Shown here in pieces: positions 51,530-61,053 of a stretch of 64,000 bases of DNA. Source of the DNA: Cytobacillus oceanisediminis (lineage in GTDB: Bacteria; Bacillota; Bacilli; Bacillales; Cytobacillaceae); assembly GCF_007830235.1 (NCBI RefSeq), contig NZ_VLKI01000004.1, positions 1 through 64,000 of the forward strand, read 5' to 3'. The translations under genes and the position numbers were made by a program. Below the pieces are notes generated by a model that saw only the letters and a program-made list of their open reading frames with translations, did not search any database and was not told where the DNA came from. Numbering within the stretch: the stretch's first letter is position 1; every line of letters starts with the position of its first letter.

Positions 51530-52812
51530 CAGTTGCCATTCTGTTTATTTCACTAATCGTCTTCTTATTAATCGGTGTTCCAATTGCCATCGCACTGGGT
51601 GCTTCTGCACTTTTGACGATTTACTTTACAACCACTTTGCCGCTGACGATTATGACTCAGAAAGCCTTTACCTCACTAGATTCCTTCCCGTTATTGGCCA
51701 TTCCGTTCTTTATGCTTGCAGGAATACTAATGGGAAAAGGCGGAGTTTCCAAACGGCTGTTAAACCTCGCCACGATACTTGTTGGATGGATGATTGGCGG
51801 ACTCGCCTTAGTGACCGTGGTCTCATGCATGTTCTTTGCTGCCATTTCGGGTTCCGGTCCTGCGACTGTGGCAGCGATTGGTTCCTTCATGATTCCTTCC
51901 ATGCGGGAAAAAAACTATGGGGAAGGGTTTTCTGCTGCAGTGGCTGCTGCCTCCGGTTCAATTGGTGTCATTATTCCGCCAAGTATTCCTTTTGTCCTCT
52001 ATGGTGTCATTGGGGGAGTATCTGTTGGTAGCATGTTCCTGGCGGGGATTCTTCCGGGAATCATCCTTGGGGCGGGCTTGATGATTGTCTCGTTTCTCAT
52101 ATCTAAAAAGCGTGATTACAAGCCGGAAAAGAGAATCAATTATTCTACAAAAGAACTATTAAAAGCATTATATGATGCAAAATGGGCATTGCTCATACCG
52201 GTCATTATCCTCGGCGGAATTTATGGAGGCATCTTCTCGCCAACCGAAGCTGCAGTAGTAGCCGTTGTGTATGCCATTATTATCGGTGTGTTTGTTCATA
52301 AAGAATTATCTATGAAGGATTTATACGACAGTTTCAGGGAAGCTGTCGTCATTAATGCGACAACAATGATCATTATCGGTCTGTCTATATCATTCGCTTA
52401 TATTATGACTCTTGAGCAAATACCTGCAAGTATTGCAGATTTTATTACGAATCTATCAACCAATCCATTCGTGATCCTGCTTGTAATTAATTTGCTCTTG
52501 CTAATCGTTGGGATGTTTATAGATACGATTTCTGCTTTGGTTGTCTTAACGCCAATTCTTTTGCCGATTGTGACTGCAGTTGGTGTAGATCCGATTCATT
52601 TTGGCGTCATCCTGGTGGCAAACCTGGCCATCGGCTTTATCACTCCGCCACTCGGTGTTAATTTATTTGTCGCTTCGAGTGTGAGCGGTGTGAAGATTGA
52701 AAAGATCTCGATGGCCATCCTACCGTTCTTATTGTCGATGATTATTTCTTTGCTAGTGATTACCTATGTCCCTGCATTGTCTATATGGCTGCCGGAGTTT
52801 TTCCAGAAATAG
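51526..52812 (+). CDS. TRAP transporter large permease (DctM family)
   Basis: 428 residues with about 12 membrane segments, start TTG 51526 (AAGGAGGAG upstream). Signatures: SLDSFPLLAIPFFMLAGILM, ISGSGPATVAAIGSFMIPSM, GVIIPPSIPFVLYGVIGGVS, and DPIHFGVILVANLAIGFITP PLGVNLF. It forms the Na+-driven channel of the tripartite transporter. Confidence 0.94.
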   Translation: MTVAILFISLIVFLLIGVPIAIALGASALLTIYFTTTLPLTIMTQKAFTSLDSFPLLAIPFFMLAGILMGKGGVSKRLLNLATILVGWMIGGLALVTVVSCMFFAAISGSGPATVAAIGSFMIPSMREKNYGEGFSAAVAAASGSIGVIIPPSIPFVLYGVIGGVSVGSMFLAGILPGIILGAGLMIVSFLISKKRDYKPEKRINYSTKELLKALYDAKWALLIPVIILGGIYGGIFSPTEAAVVAVVYAIIIGVFVHKELSMKDLYDSFREAVVINATTMIIIGLSISFAYIMTLEQIPASIADFITNLSTNPFVILLVINLLLLIVGMFIDTISALVVLTPILLPIVTAVGVDPIHFGVILVANLAIGFITPPLGVNLFVASSVSGVKIEKISMAILPFLLSMIISLLVITYVPALSIWLPEFFQK

Positions 52813-52836
52813 CATGTTGATGAAAGGTTGATGAAC

Positions 52837-54012
52837 ATGGCACTGTCAATGAACGCACGTGTTCTGGGTCTTGAAACCCCAGGAATAAGAAAATTTTCTA
52901 ACCAGCTGGTCCATTTTCCAGGTGCGGTGAACCTTACTATTGGACAGCCGGACTTTCCGACGCCAGCACATATTAAAGAAGCAGCGATATCGTCCCTTTA
53001 TGCGGATTATACAAGTTACTCCCATAATGCAGGGTTGTTAAGCCTAAGAAAAGAAGTGCAATCTTTCTTTGAAGAGAAGTATGGCCTTTTCTATCACGCA
53101 GAGGACGAAATCATCATTACTATTGGCGCCAGTGAAGCATTAGATGCCGCCTTCCGCACCATTTTGGAGGAAGGGGATGAGGTAGTTGTATTAGCTCCTG
53201 CCTATCCCGGGTATATTCCATTGATTGTACTCTGCGGAGCGAAGCCTGTCTTGGTGGATACCTCGGCAAATGGATTTAAACCGGACCTTGAATTATTGAA
53301 GCAGTCCGTTACCAATAAAACGAAAGCGATTTTATTTAACTATCCATCCAATCCAACGGGAGTTATACTGACAAAAGAGGAGATGGAACCTCTAGCAGAA
53401 TGGCTAAAGGCACAGGATTTATATGTTATTTCTGATGAAATATACAGTGAAAATACATTCGGGAGCCGGCATGTTTCGTTTGCCGCATTAGATGGTATGA
53501 AAGAAAGGACCATTTTGATTAATGGGCTCTCCAAGTCCCACTCCATGACTGGCTGGAGGATTGGCTATACACTTGCACCTGCATCCATAACTGAGCAGAT
53601 GGTAAAAGTGCATTTGTATAATGTGGTTTGTGCCCCCATTACGAGCCAGTATGCAGCCATCCAGGCGTTGAAATTTGGACGCAATGATCCTGAGTGGATG
53701 AATGAGGCTTATGTAAAAAGGCGGGACTATGTATATGAAAGGCTTCATCGGATGGGGATGGAGACGGAAAAGCCCCAAGGAAGTTTCTATATTTTTCCGA
53801 AGATACCTGATGGTTTTTCGGATTCGTACATCTTTGCAACCAGGCTCCTCCACGAAGGAGGGGTGGCCGTTGTTCCCGGCAGTGCCTTTACACCGTATGG
53901 GGAAGGCTATATACGAATTTCTTACGCTTACTCCATGGAAATCCTCAAGGAAGGATTGAACAGGCTTGAACGTTTTATTCATCATTACAAGGCAAAGGAG
54001 TCTTTTGTATGA
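52837..54012 (+). CDS. Class I/II aminotransferase (PatA-like)
   Basis: 391 residues from ATG 52837; ATG 52831 and TTG 52828 are alternatives that lie on GAAAGG. PLP fold type I: LTIGQPDFPTPAHIKEAAIS at the N-terminus, YPSNPTGVILTKEEM, VISDEIYSE, and the PLP lysine in LINGLSKSHSMTGWRIGY. Such enzymes transaminate amino acids with 2-oxoglutarate. Its stop overlaps the next gene (ATGA). In this operon it may deaminate an amino acid released by the RocB-like hydrolase (inference). Confidence 0.88.
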   Translation: MALSMNARVLGLETPGIRKFSNQLVHFPGAVNLTIGQPDFPTPAHIKEAAISSLYADYTSYSHNAGLLSLRKEVQSFFEEKYGLFYHAEDEIIITIGASEALDAAFRTILEEGDEVVVLAPAYPGYIPLIVLCGAKPVLVDTSANGFKPDLELLKQSVTNKTKAILFNYPSNPTGVILTKEEMEPLAEWLKAQDLYVISDEIYSENTFGSRHVSFAALDGMKERTILINGLSKSHSMTGWRIGYTLAPASITEQMVKVHLYNVVCAPITSQYAAIQALKFGRNDPEWMNEAYVKRRDYVYERLHRMGMETEKPQGSFYIFPKIPDGFSDSYIFATRLLHEGGVAVVPGSAFTPYGEGYIRISYAYSMEILKEGLNRLERFIHHYKAKESFV

Positions 54013-55622
54013 AACATAAATATTCATTTCAGTCACCAGAGCAATTAAAGTCCACTTTATGCGATCTTGTATCTATTCCAAGTGTTACATTAACTGAAGG
54101 GGAAAAGCATTTTCCGCTAAGGGTGGAGCAGTTGTTAAGGGATATTCCTTATTTTAAAAAACATCCCTCACAAATTATTAATCATCCGATGGCAGATGGC
54201 AGGTTTGTTCTGACTGCTCTGTATAGGCATGACGAGGCTGAGAAAACGGTTGTAATGATCAGCCACTTTGATGTCGTAGATATTGATGATTATGGTGATT
54301 TAAAGCATCTTGCCTTTTATCCGGAAGAGTTAACCAGGGCACTGAAGGAACGTGCTGACCGTCTTCCTGCTGATGTAAGGGCAGATCTTGAAACAGGAGA
54401 ATGGCTGTTTGGAAGAGGGACGATGGATATGAAATGCGGGCTCGTTCAGCATATGTCGATTATCGAGAAGGCTTCTAGTGAAGATTGGAAAATCAATTTG
54501 CTTTTGCTGACTGTTCCTGATGAAGAGGTGAATTCAAGGGGAATGCGGGAAGTGATTCCGAAGCTTCTGGATATTTCGAAAGAATATGATTTAACTTACA
54601 CTCTATTCCTCAATTCAGAGCCGATGTTTTCCCAAGTTCCTCAAGATGAGAAATGTTATTTTTACACGGGATCAATCGGGAAAATTATGCCCGGAGCACT
54701 TTGCTTTGGCCGGGAAACACATGTGGGCGAGCCGTTCTCCGGTATCAATGCCGGGTGGATGTCATCCGTTCTAACACAGGAAATTGAATGGAATAAAATG
54801 TTTTGCGAAACTGTGAATGGCAAGATCAGTCCGCCGCCGACTCTCCTGCTTCAAAAAGACTTGAAAAAAGAATATTCTACTCAAATTCCACACCGTTCTG
54901 TCAGCTTATATAATCTATTATTAATGAAGAAAACGGCTGCTGATGTGATGGAGGAAATGAAGCGGGCAGCTGAAATCGCAGCGAAGAAAATGGAAAGTTT
55001 TATTGTAGAAAGGTACCGTTCATTTAACCTGGAAATTAAAGAAGTACCAGCTATCCGCGTATTCTTCTATGAGCAATTAAGGGACTTTGCTGTTAAGAAG
55101 ACAAGTGAAGATTACATCACCATTCTGGAACGGTCCATTGCCAGAGATACACAAGGCGACATTCGTGAACAAACCATTCAAATTGCAGACCAAATGTCCA
55201 TGCTTTGCCAGGAACTAGGGCCAATGATCGTCTTGTTCTATGCACCGCCGTACTATCCGGCCATTAATACGGCAGAACATAAGGATATCCAGTCTCTGTC
55301 ACATACTCTCGTTCGCTTTACAAAAGAAGAGTTTGGTAAGGATCTTCATGCAGTTGACTATTTTAACGGTATCTCAGATTTAAGCTATGCAGGATTACAG
55401 GGAGACTTATCTGAAATGGAAAGATATAATTCAAACCTTCCTGGAGGACAGGAGCTGTATTCCATTCCTTTTGATGAAATGTCCCAATTCAAAGCACCTG
55501 TTATCAATGTTGGGCCGATAGGAAGGGATGCTCATCAAAAAACAGAGCGGCTGCATGTACCATTTGCCTTTGAACAGCTTCCTAAGATTCTGGAGCATTT
55601 GATTTTGGAGCATCAATCTTGA
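54009..55622 (+). CDS. M20-family deacylase/peptidase, RocB-like
   Basis: 537 residues, the long form found in RocB (arginine utilisation protein). Zinc ligands of the M20 fold are visible: VVMISHFDVVD, then GRGTMDMKCGLVQHMSII and LTVPDEEVNSRGMR. The C-terminal half contains VINVGPIGRDAHQKTERLHV. The family hydrolyses N-acyl or dipeptide bonds. It is the last gene of the gntR-dctPQM-aminotransferase operon, and the next terminator is 140 bp downstream. The natural substrate is unknown. Confidence 0.88.
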   Translation: MKHKYSFQSPEQLKSTLCDLVSIPSVTLTEGEKHFPLRVEQLLRDIPYFKKHPSQIINHPMADGRFVLTALYRHDEAEKTVVMISHFDVVDIDDYGDLKHLAFYPEELTRALKERADRLPADVRADLETGEWLFGRGTMDMKCGLVQHMSIIEKASSEDWKINLLLLTVPDEEVNSRGMREVIPKLLDISKEYDLTYTLFLNSEPMFSQVPQDEKCYFYTGSIGKIMPGALCFGRETHVGEPFSGINAGWMSSVLTQEIEWNKMFCETVNGKISPPPTLLLQKDLKKEYSTQIPHRSVSLYNLLLMKKTAADVMEEMKRAAEIAAKKMESFIVERYRSFNLEIKEVPAIRVFFYEQLRDFAVKKTSEDYITILERSIARDTQGDIREQTIQIADQMSMLCQELGPMIVLFYAPPYYPAINTAEHKDIQSLSHTLVRFTKEEFGKDLHAVDYFNGISDLSYAGLQGDLSEMERYNSNLPGGQELYSIPFDEMSQFKAPVINVGPIGRDAHQKTERLHVPFAFEQLPKILEHLILEHQS

Positions 55623-55926
55623 TAAATTTATCATTACACCCTTTCTTCAGAGCTGCAAGGTAAAGAATTAGCTTACACCTTATCAAGGTTAAGCTAACAG
55701 GGGTGATGACTAGGAAAGGTTATTTCTGAAGTCCTTATTCTAACTGGTGGATTAGTTTAAGAAGACCATCGAAATGTGATGGTCTTTTTTATGTTTGAAA
55801 TATAAACATTATTGATTAACAGAGCTTTTTATTTTAAAAATGCTCCCTTATGCGAAATAGTTTGACAATTTTTGTGTTTAAAATCATGATAGTAATTAAA
55901 ATAATGGAAAGTCGGGGGCAGGGGAC
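55623..55926. other. Gap after the rocB-like gene
   Basis: About 300 bp without a gene. It has a hairpin TTAGCTTA ... TAAGCTAA (about 55669-55699) without a T run, then a proper terminator at 55763-55790, then the promoter region of the BenE-type gene. Confidence 0.5.
55763..55790 (+). terminator. Terminator of the TRAP-1 operon
   Basis: AGACCATC GAAATGT GATGGTCT followed by TTTTT. Confidence 0.9.
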
Positions 55927-57138
55927 ATGGGTTTGCCAGAGGAAAGGCACAGCGAATACAGCTCAAACGAAAAATTACATAAATATTCAGTGATCCGGGA
56001 TTTGACGGGTGAAAATATATCATCGGGAATTATTGCAAGCACGCTGGTGATGACAGGCCCGGCGCTTATTATTTTACAGGCCGCGGCTGCCGGGGGATTT
56101 ACCGATCAGCAAACCATCAACTGGATGTTTGCAGTTTATTTTTTCGGGGGCGTTTACAGTATCCTTATGCCGCTGCTTTACAGGATTCCGATTACGGGCG
56201 GACATTCGATAACAGGTGCCGCTTTTTTGGCGACAGTCACTGCTCAGTATACGTATCCCGAGCTGATTGGCGGTTATGTGATGTCGGGATTGCTTATTTT
56301 TCTGGTCGGCATCACCGGGCTTTTTACAAAAATTATTGGGTGGGTGCCGAAAGAAGTCATCGCATCGATGCTGGGAGGGCTTGTGGCCGGCTATGTGGTG
56401 CAGCTCGTTCCGGCGATCCAAGACATGCCTCTGGTGGGAGGGGCCGCTTTAATCAGTTTTCTTCTTTTTACAAGGTATGTTAAGAAATTTCCGCCGGTAC
56501 TGGCAGCTGTTGTTGCAGCCTTTGTGGTTTTGTTTTTTACAGCGGACCTGAACCCTGCCAAAGAAATTACCTATTTTCTGCCGTCACTGCAGGTACCGGA
56601 ATTCACCTGGATGGGTCTCGTGACGATTGCACTTCCGCTGGCCATGCTGATTTTAAGCAATGACGCTGCACCGGGAATAGGAGCACTGGAAAGCTCTAAC
56701 TTCGAGCCGCCCATTCGAAAAATTGTATCTTCGAGCGGCGTCTTTTCTGTGATTACGAGTTTCTTTGGCGGACAGTGTGCTAACATCGCTGGAATGATGA
56801 GCGCTATTTGTGCCGGGCCGGATTCGGGGCCAAGGGAGAAAAGGTATATGGGTGCAGTCGTATCGGGTGTCATCACTATCGTATTTGGAATCTTTGCGTG
56901 GAAAATCGTGCCCTTTATCCAATCGCTCCCACAGGCATTTGTCTCCCTCTTAGCCGGTTTCGCGCTGATTGGCGTTTTACACTCAAGCCTGCAAATGGGC
57001 TTCTCCGGCAACCGCTACCGCCTAAGCGCACTCGCCGCCTTCATCGTCACCCTATCCGGCATCTCCTTCCTCCACATCAGCGCACCCGTCTGGGGACTCG
57101 TTGCTGGTGCGATATTGGCTCGGACGGTTGAGAGGTAA
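55927..57138 (+). CDS. BenE-family (benzoate/H+ symporter-like) transporter
   Basis: 403 residues with about 12 membrane segments and a 25-residue cytoplasmic N-terminus. Family features: STLVMTGPALIILQAAAAGG, YRIPITGGHSITGAAFLATV, ISMxx-like LSNDAAPGIGALESSNFEPP and FGGQCANIAGMMSAICAGPD. GGGGGCAGGGG precedes ATG 55927. The family is related to NCS2 and SulP carriers; benzoate is the known substrate of E. coli-type members, but the substrate here is open. Confidence 0.85.
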   Translation: MGLPEERHSEYSSNEKLHKYSVIRDLTGENISSGIIASTLVMTGPALIILQAAAAGGFTDQQTINWMFAVYFFGGVYSILMPLLYRIPITGGHSITGAAFLATVTAQYTYPELIGGYVMSGLLIFLVGITGLFTKIIGWVPKEVIASMLGGLVAGYVVQLVPAIQDMPLVGGAALISFLLFTRYVKKFPPVLAAVVAAFVVLFFTADLNPAKEITYFLPSLQVPEFTWMGLVTIALPLAMLILSNDAAPGIGALESSNFEPPIRKIVSSSGVFSVITSFFGGQCANIAGMMSAICAGPDSGPREKRYMGAVVSGVITIVFGIFAWKIVPFIQSLPQAFVSLLAGFALIGVLHSSLQMGFSGNRYRLSALAAFIVTLSGISFLHISAPVWGLVAGAILARTVER

Positions 57139-57284
57139 TGGTACCATTTACTGCAATGAATTACTTCTCTGCAAATGCGAAAAAACGTGACTTGTGTCTT
57201 TCAAATAATGTTTTCGTACGAATTTTGTCGAATAACAAAAAAAAGGATACTAGTTTAATAGTCAAATAAAGGGGGGACTATCCA

Positions 57285-57779
57285 ATGATCCGGCACATAA
57301 AACCATCCGATGCCGAAGCCCTGGCTAACTTGATTACACAGGTAGAAAACGAGGCAGAATACATGCTTTTCGAACCTGGCGAAAGACAGACCACACCGGA
57401 AGCACAAAGAAAGAGAATCGAAGCGATTGAGAAAGAAGACAATTCAACCATCATTGTGGCGGAGAATGACAGCCAATTGGTCGGATTTTTAATGGCCATT
57501 GGCGGCACTGCCAGGAGAAACAAACACTCTGCCTATTTGGTTGTTGGGATAGACCGCGGGCATAGGGGCCAGGGAATTGGCACCAAGCTTTTTGAGGAAT
57601 TGGAAGCATGGGCCGGGGAGCACAGCATCCACCGGCTTGAGCTCAAAACGGTTATAAAAAACAAAGCGGGAGTGGCACTGTACAAAAAAGCCGGATTTGG
57701 AATCGAAGGTACTAAAAAACACTCATTGCTAATAAACGGCGAGTTTGTCGATGAGTATTATATGGGGAAGCTACTATAA
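57285..57779 (+). CDS. GNAT-family N-acetyltransferase
   Basis: 164 residues. The acetyl-CoA loop is VVGIDRGHRGQGIGTKLFEE (about residues 85-104), and the C-terminal NKAGVALYKKAGFGIEGTKK plus DEYYMGKLL is typical of Rim-like GNAT enzymes. GGGGGG precedes ATG 57285. The substrate is unknown. A terminator follows directly. Confidence 0.9.
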   Translation: MIRHIKPSDAEALANLITQVENEAEYMLFEPGERQTTPEAQRKRIEAIEKEDNSTIIVAENDSQLVGFLMAIGGTARRNKHSAYLVVGIDRGHRGQGIGTKLFEELEAWAGEHSIHRLELKTVIKNKAGVALYKKAGFGIEGTKKHSLLINGEFVDEYYMGKLL

Positions 57780-57782
57780 GTA

Positions 57783-57822
57783 AAAGGCCATTTTCTTAAT
57801 TTAGGAAACTGGCCTTTTTTTT
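57783..57822 (+). terminator. Terminator of the GNAT gene
   Basis: AAAGGCCATTTTCTTA pairs with TAGGAAACTGGCCTTT with one mismatch; eight T residues follow. Confidence 0.88.
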
Positions 57823-57961
57823 GTTCAATACCCTGGTTCTTATTTAGAAGACTCTACTAAGTAAAATAGGTAATATGTACTATTTAATGTTGAAAAAGCC
57901 CGATATACCAAGGAATTTAGCATCTGATTTTACATAATAAAACAAAAAATTAGAATTTTCA

Positions 57962-58002
57962 TTGAATTATAATTGCGTATTCTTGTATACTTGTAATACA
58001 AG
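57962..58002 (+). promoter_or_regulatory. Promoter of the TAXI-TRAP operon with overlapping palindrome
   Basis: TTGAAT (57962-57967), 18-bp spacer, TATACT (57986-57991). Arms CTTGTAT (57982-57988) and ATACAAG (57996-58002) are exact complements around ACTTGTA and overlap the -10 box. A GntR-type repressor bound here would block transcription; the FCD-type gene at 61054 is the likely candidate. Confidence 0.75.
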
Positions 58003-58006
58003 TTAT

Positions 58007-58020
58007 AAAAAGCGCTTACA
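58007..58020 (+). promoter_or_regulatory. Candidate cre site (CcpA)
   Basis: AAAAAGCGCTTACA matches the cre consensus TGWAANCGNTNWCA at all but the first two positions, with a perfect AAGCGCTT core. It lies just after the promoter, where CcpA would act as a roadblock when preferred sugars are present. Confidence 0.6.
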
Positions 58021-58043
58021 TTTTACCAAAGGGGTGGAAATAT

Positions 58044-59060
58044 ATGATTCAAAAAAAGTGGAAGATTGTTATATCCATTTTCACACTCGTGTTTATCACG
58101 ATTGTTGGCGTGCAGACTGCTGCTGAAAACAAAGACAAAAAATTTGTTTCAGTCGCTACGGCATCAACTGGAGGTACATATTATCCAATTGGAGTCGGAA
58201 TGGCCAATGTATGGAGCAGTCACCTAAAGGGCGAGAAAATCCAAGCGAGCGGTCAGTCATCTGCCGGTTCCATTGAAAACATTGAGCTCCTTCGTGAAGG
58301 GGAAGCACAGTTAGCTATTTTACAAGGATTGATTTCTTCCCAAGCGTATGCCGGAAATGGCTCGTTTGAAGGAAAACGTTATGAGGATCTTCGCACGATT
58401 TCAATGCTCTGGCCGAACGTGGAGCATTTTGTCCTAATGAATGACAAAGTGAAAACAGGAACGATTGATGATATTAAAGGAACAGGCTTTTCTGTAGGAC
58501 CACAGGCAAGCGGTACGGAACAATCGACTGTCGTTATGATGGAAGGCCTTGGACTAACGAAAAAAGATATTTCGCCAGAATATCTCGGCTATAGTGATAC
58601 GGTTTCAGCTATGAGAGATGGGAGATTGGATGGAGGATCGCTTCCTGCCGGCATTCCGATTTCAGCTGTAACAGATATGTATGCGAGTAATGTTAAAGCA
58701 TCAGTTTTAGAAGTGACAGATGATCAATTGGATGCCATCAATGCTGTTTCGGACACCTGGTACCGCTTTGTGATTCCAGCAGGGACGTACCCGCGGGTTG
58801 AGACAGATATCAATACAATTGCTCAGCCGAACCTATTATCGACTACGAAGGAAATGGATGAAGAAACCATCTATATTCTTACAAAAACACTTTATGAAAA
58901 CCTTGATGAAATGTATGAAGTGCACAGCTCAGCCAAAGAAATGACATTGGAAACAGCATTGGATGGAGTATCGGTTCCATTGCATGCAGGAGCGTATAAG
59001 TATTTTAAAGAAGCCGGGCTTGATATACCGGAAAACCTAATACCGCCGGAAGCGAAATAA
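58044..59060 (+). CDS. TAXI-family TRAP transporter solute receptor
   Basis: 338 residues. The signal peptide (about 1-27, IVISIFTLVFITIVGVQTAA) lacks a lipobox. The TAXI fold begins VSVATASTGGTYYPIGVGMA, followed by QSSAGSIENIELLREGEAQL and VGPQASGTEQSTVVMMEGLG. It delivers substrate to the fused permease that follows 13 bp later. AAAGGGGTGG precedes ATG 58044. TAXI systems of this sort often carry dicarboxylates such as glutamate or 2-oxoglutarate; the ligand here is unknown. Confidence 0.92.
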   Translation: MIQKKWKIVISIFTLVFITIVGVQTAAENKDKKFVSVATASTGGTYYPIGVGMANVWSSHLKGEKIQASGQSSAGSIENIELLREGEAQLAILQGLISSQAYAGNGSFEGKRYEDLRTISMLWPNVEHFVLMNDKVKTGTIDDIKGTGFSVGPQASGTEQSTVVMMEGLGLTKKDISPEYLGYSDTVSAMRDGRLDGGSLPAGIPISAVTDMYASNVKASVLEVTDDQLDAINAVSDTWYRFVIPAGTYPRVETDINTIAQPNLLSTTKEMDEETIYILTKTLYENLDEMYEVHSSAKEMTLETALDGVSVPLHAGAYKYFKEAGLDIPENLIPPEAK

Positions 59061-59073
59061 AGGAGGGCACAAT

Positions 59074-61038
59074 ATGACAAAACCAACTAGTGAACAAGCA
59101 ATGAAACCAACTGACTTGGATAAGGAAGCAGGCGGCGGCATGCGCTTGCTGGAGGGGCCGTATAAAAAAGCAGCTGCCGTTATCGCTGTCATGTTTTCTA
59201 TTTTTGCGATCTATTCCAATGGATTATCCAATATTCAAGAGATTTATAGAAATCTAATCTTTCTAGGTTTCCTGCTGGTCATGACTTTTTTCCTGTATCC
59301 TGCAGGAAAGTCTTCAAATCAAAAAAGGTTTACAGTACCTGACTATCTATTTGCAGCTCTTTCGGTTGCAGGTCTCGGCTATCTGCTTTTGAATTATACA
59401 GCCATTCACGTGGACAGAGGTTCACAGCCAATTATGATCGACTACGTATTTGGCGCTATCACGATTATTGTGTTATTGGAAGCATCAAGACGGGCAGTGG
59501 GGATTTTCATTCCGATTCTTTGCGGCGGAGCGATCGTATATGCCTTATTCGGAACCTATTTTCCATGGATTTTCGGACATGCCGGCTTTTCATTGGAGCG
59601 CCTATTATATCGTCTTTATATGACAACAGAAGGGGTTTTGGGGCTCACACTCTCAACAGCCTCCACCTTCATCGTTATGTTCGTTCTATTTGGAGCCTTC
59701 CTGTCGGTCAGCGGTGCAACACAGTTATTTAATGATTTGGCATTGGCCATTGCAGGGAAAAAACGCGGAGGCCCTGCACAGGTTGCAGTTTTATCAAGTG
59801 CACTGACAGGTTCATTGAGCGGAAGTGCGGTAGCCAATGTAGCGACAACTGGTGCCTTCACGATTCCGTTGATGAAATCCATTGGGCTGAAGCCGAAGTT
59901 TGCCGGTGCAGTAGAAGCGGCTGCCTCTACTGGCGGTATGATTATGCCGCCGATCATGGGTGCTGCTGCCTTTATCATGGCCGGTTTTCTGGGAATCTCG
60001 TATACGACCGTTATCCTGGCAGCTATTATTCCAAGTTTCCTCTATTATATCGCGCTTATTTTTGCGATTGATATTGAAGCGAAAAAACAGGGCTTAAAGG
60101 GAATCAGCAAGGAGAACATACCGAATGTCGTACAAATCCTGAAGGAACGCGGCGTTTTGCTTATCCCGATTATCGTTGTCATTACAACCTTATTGATGGG
60201 GAAAACAGCTCTATTTGCCGGGTTTGCGGGAATCGGATCTGTTATTATCGCCAGCTGGCTTGCAAAAGATAAATCTTCAAGAATTACTTTTTCTAAAGCC
60301 ATTGAAGCCTTTGTAGAAGGCGGAAAAGGGACCATTCAAGTAGGGATTGCCTGTGCCGCCATTGGAATCATCATTTGTGTCGTGACAATGACCGGCATTG
60401 GTTCCACACTAGCCTATAATATTGTTGAACTAACAGGCGGAAATCTCTGGCTTATTTTGATCGTTGTCATGATCACTTGTATTGTCCTGAGTATGGGCCT
60501 TCCATCAACAGCCCTTTACATCGTGGTTGCTGTTACAGCTGCGCCAGCCCTTGTTGAAGCTGGAGTGAATCCGATTGCTGCACACTTCTTTGTATTCTGG
60601 TTTGGGGCATTATCCAATATAACACCTCCGGTAGCCTTGGCATCCTATACTGCAGCCGGGCTGGCCGGTGCTAATGCAATGAAAACATCATGGGAAGCTC
60701 TTAGAATCTCACTTCCGGGCTTTATTATCCCATTTATGATTGCGTATAACCCAAATATTCTGCTTCAGCCTGCTGAAGGGGAAACCTTATCTGTTGTTTC
60801 TGTCGCTCTTGTTTTAATCACGAGCACACTTGGAATCTATGCTCTTGCCAGTGCACTAGGAAACTATTTGAACGCAAAACTCACAATTGTTGAAAGAGTT
60901 CTTATGTTCGCAGGAGCTTTAATGCTAATTAAACCGGGCTTGATGACAGATATTGCAGGGCTTGGGCTTTGTGTGTTTGCGATTCTTTTCCATATAATAA
61001 GAGTGAAGAAAAGCAGTTCAGTAGAAATCACTGTATAA
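59074..61038 (+). CDS. TRAP transporter permease, fused DctQM type
   Basis: 654 residues with about 17 membrane segments, typical of TAXI-associated fused permeases. The first 180 residues replace DctQ; the rest is DctM-like, with SGSAVANVATTGAFTIPLMK, AASTGGMIMPPIMGAAAFIM, and IVLSMGLPSTALYIVVAVTA APALVEAGVNPIAAHFFVFW. AAAGGAGGG precedes ATG 59074. A last cluster of three hydrophobic segments (about 555-650) is common in this subgroup. Confidence 0.94.
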   Translation: MTKPTSEQAMKPTDLDKEAGGGMRLLEGPYKKAAAVIAVMFSIFAIYSNGLSNIQEIYRNLIFLGFLLVMTFFLYPAGKSSNQKRFTVPDYLFAALSVAGLGYLLLNYTAIHVDRGSQPIMIDYVFGAITIIVLLEASRRAVGIFIPILCGGAIVYALFGTYFPWIFGHAGFSLERLLYRLYMTTEGVLGLTLSTASTFIVMFVLFGAFLSVSGATQLFNDLALAIAGKKRGGPAQVAVLSSALTGSLSGSAVANVATTGAFTIPLMKSIGLKPKFAGAVEAAASTGGMIMPPIMGAAAFIMAGFLGISYTTVILAAIIPSFLYYIALIFAIDIEAKKQGLKGISKENIPNVVQILKERGVLLIPIIVVITTLLMGKTALFAGFAGIGSVIIASWLAKDKSSRITFSKAIEAFVEGGKGTIQVGIACAAIGIIICVVTMTGIGSTLAYNIVELTGGNLWLILIVVMITCIVLSMGLPSTALYIVVAVTAAPALVEAGVNPIAAHFFVFWFGALSNITPPVALASYTAAGLAGANAMKTSWEALRISLPGFIIPFMIAYNPNILLQPAEGETLSVVSVALVLITSTLGIYALASALGNYLNAKLTIVERVLMFAGALMLIKPGLMTDIAGLGLCVFAILFHIIRVKKSSSVEITV

Positions 61039-61053
61039 GGAGCTTACCAGCCA

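Noticed and set aside
57982-58002. T-box or riboswitch leader before the TAXI gene
   Set aside because: The distance from promoter to start is only about 50 bp, too short for a riboswitch; the dyad fits a protein operator.
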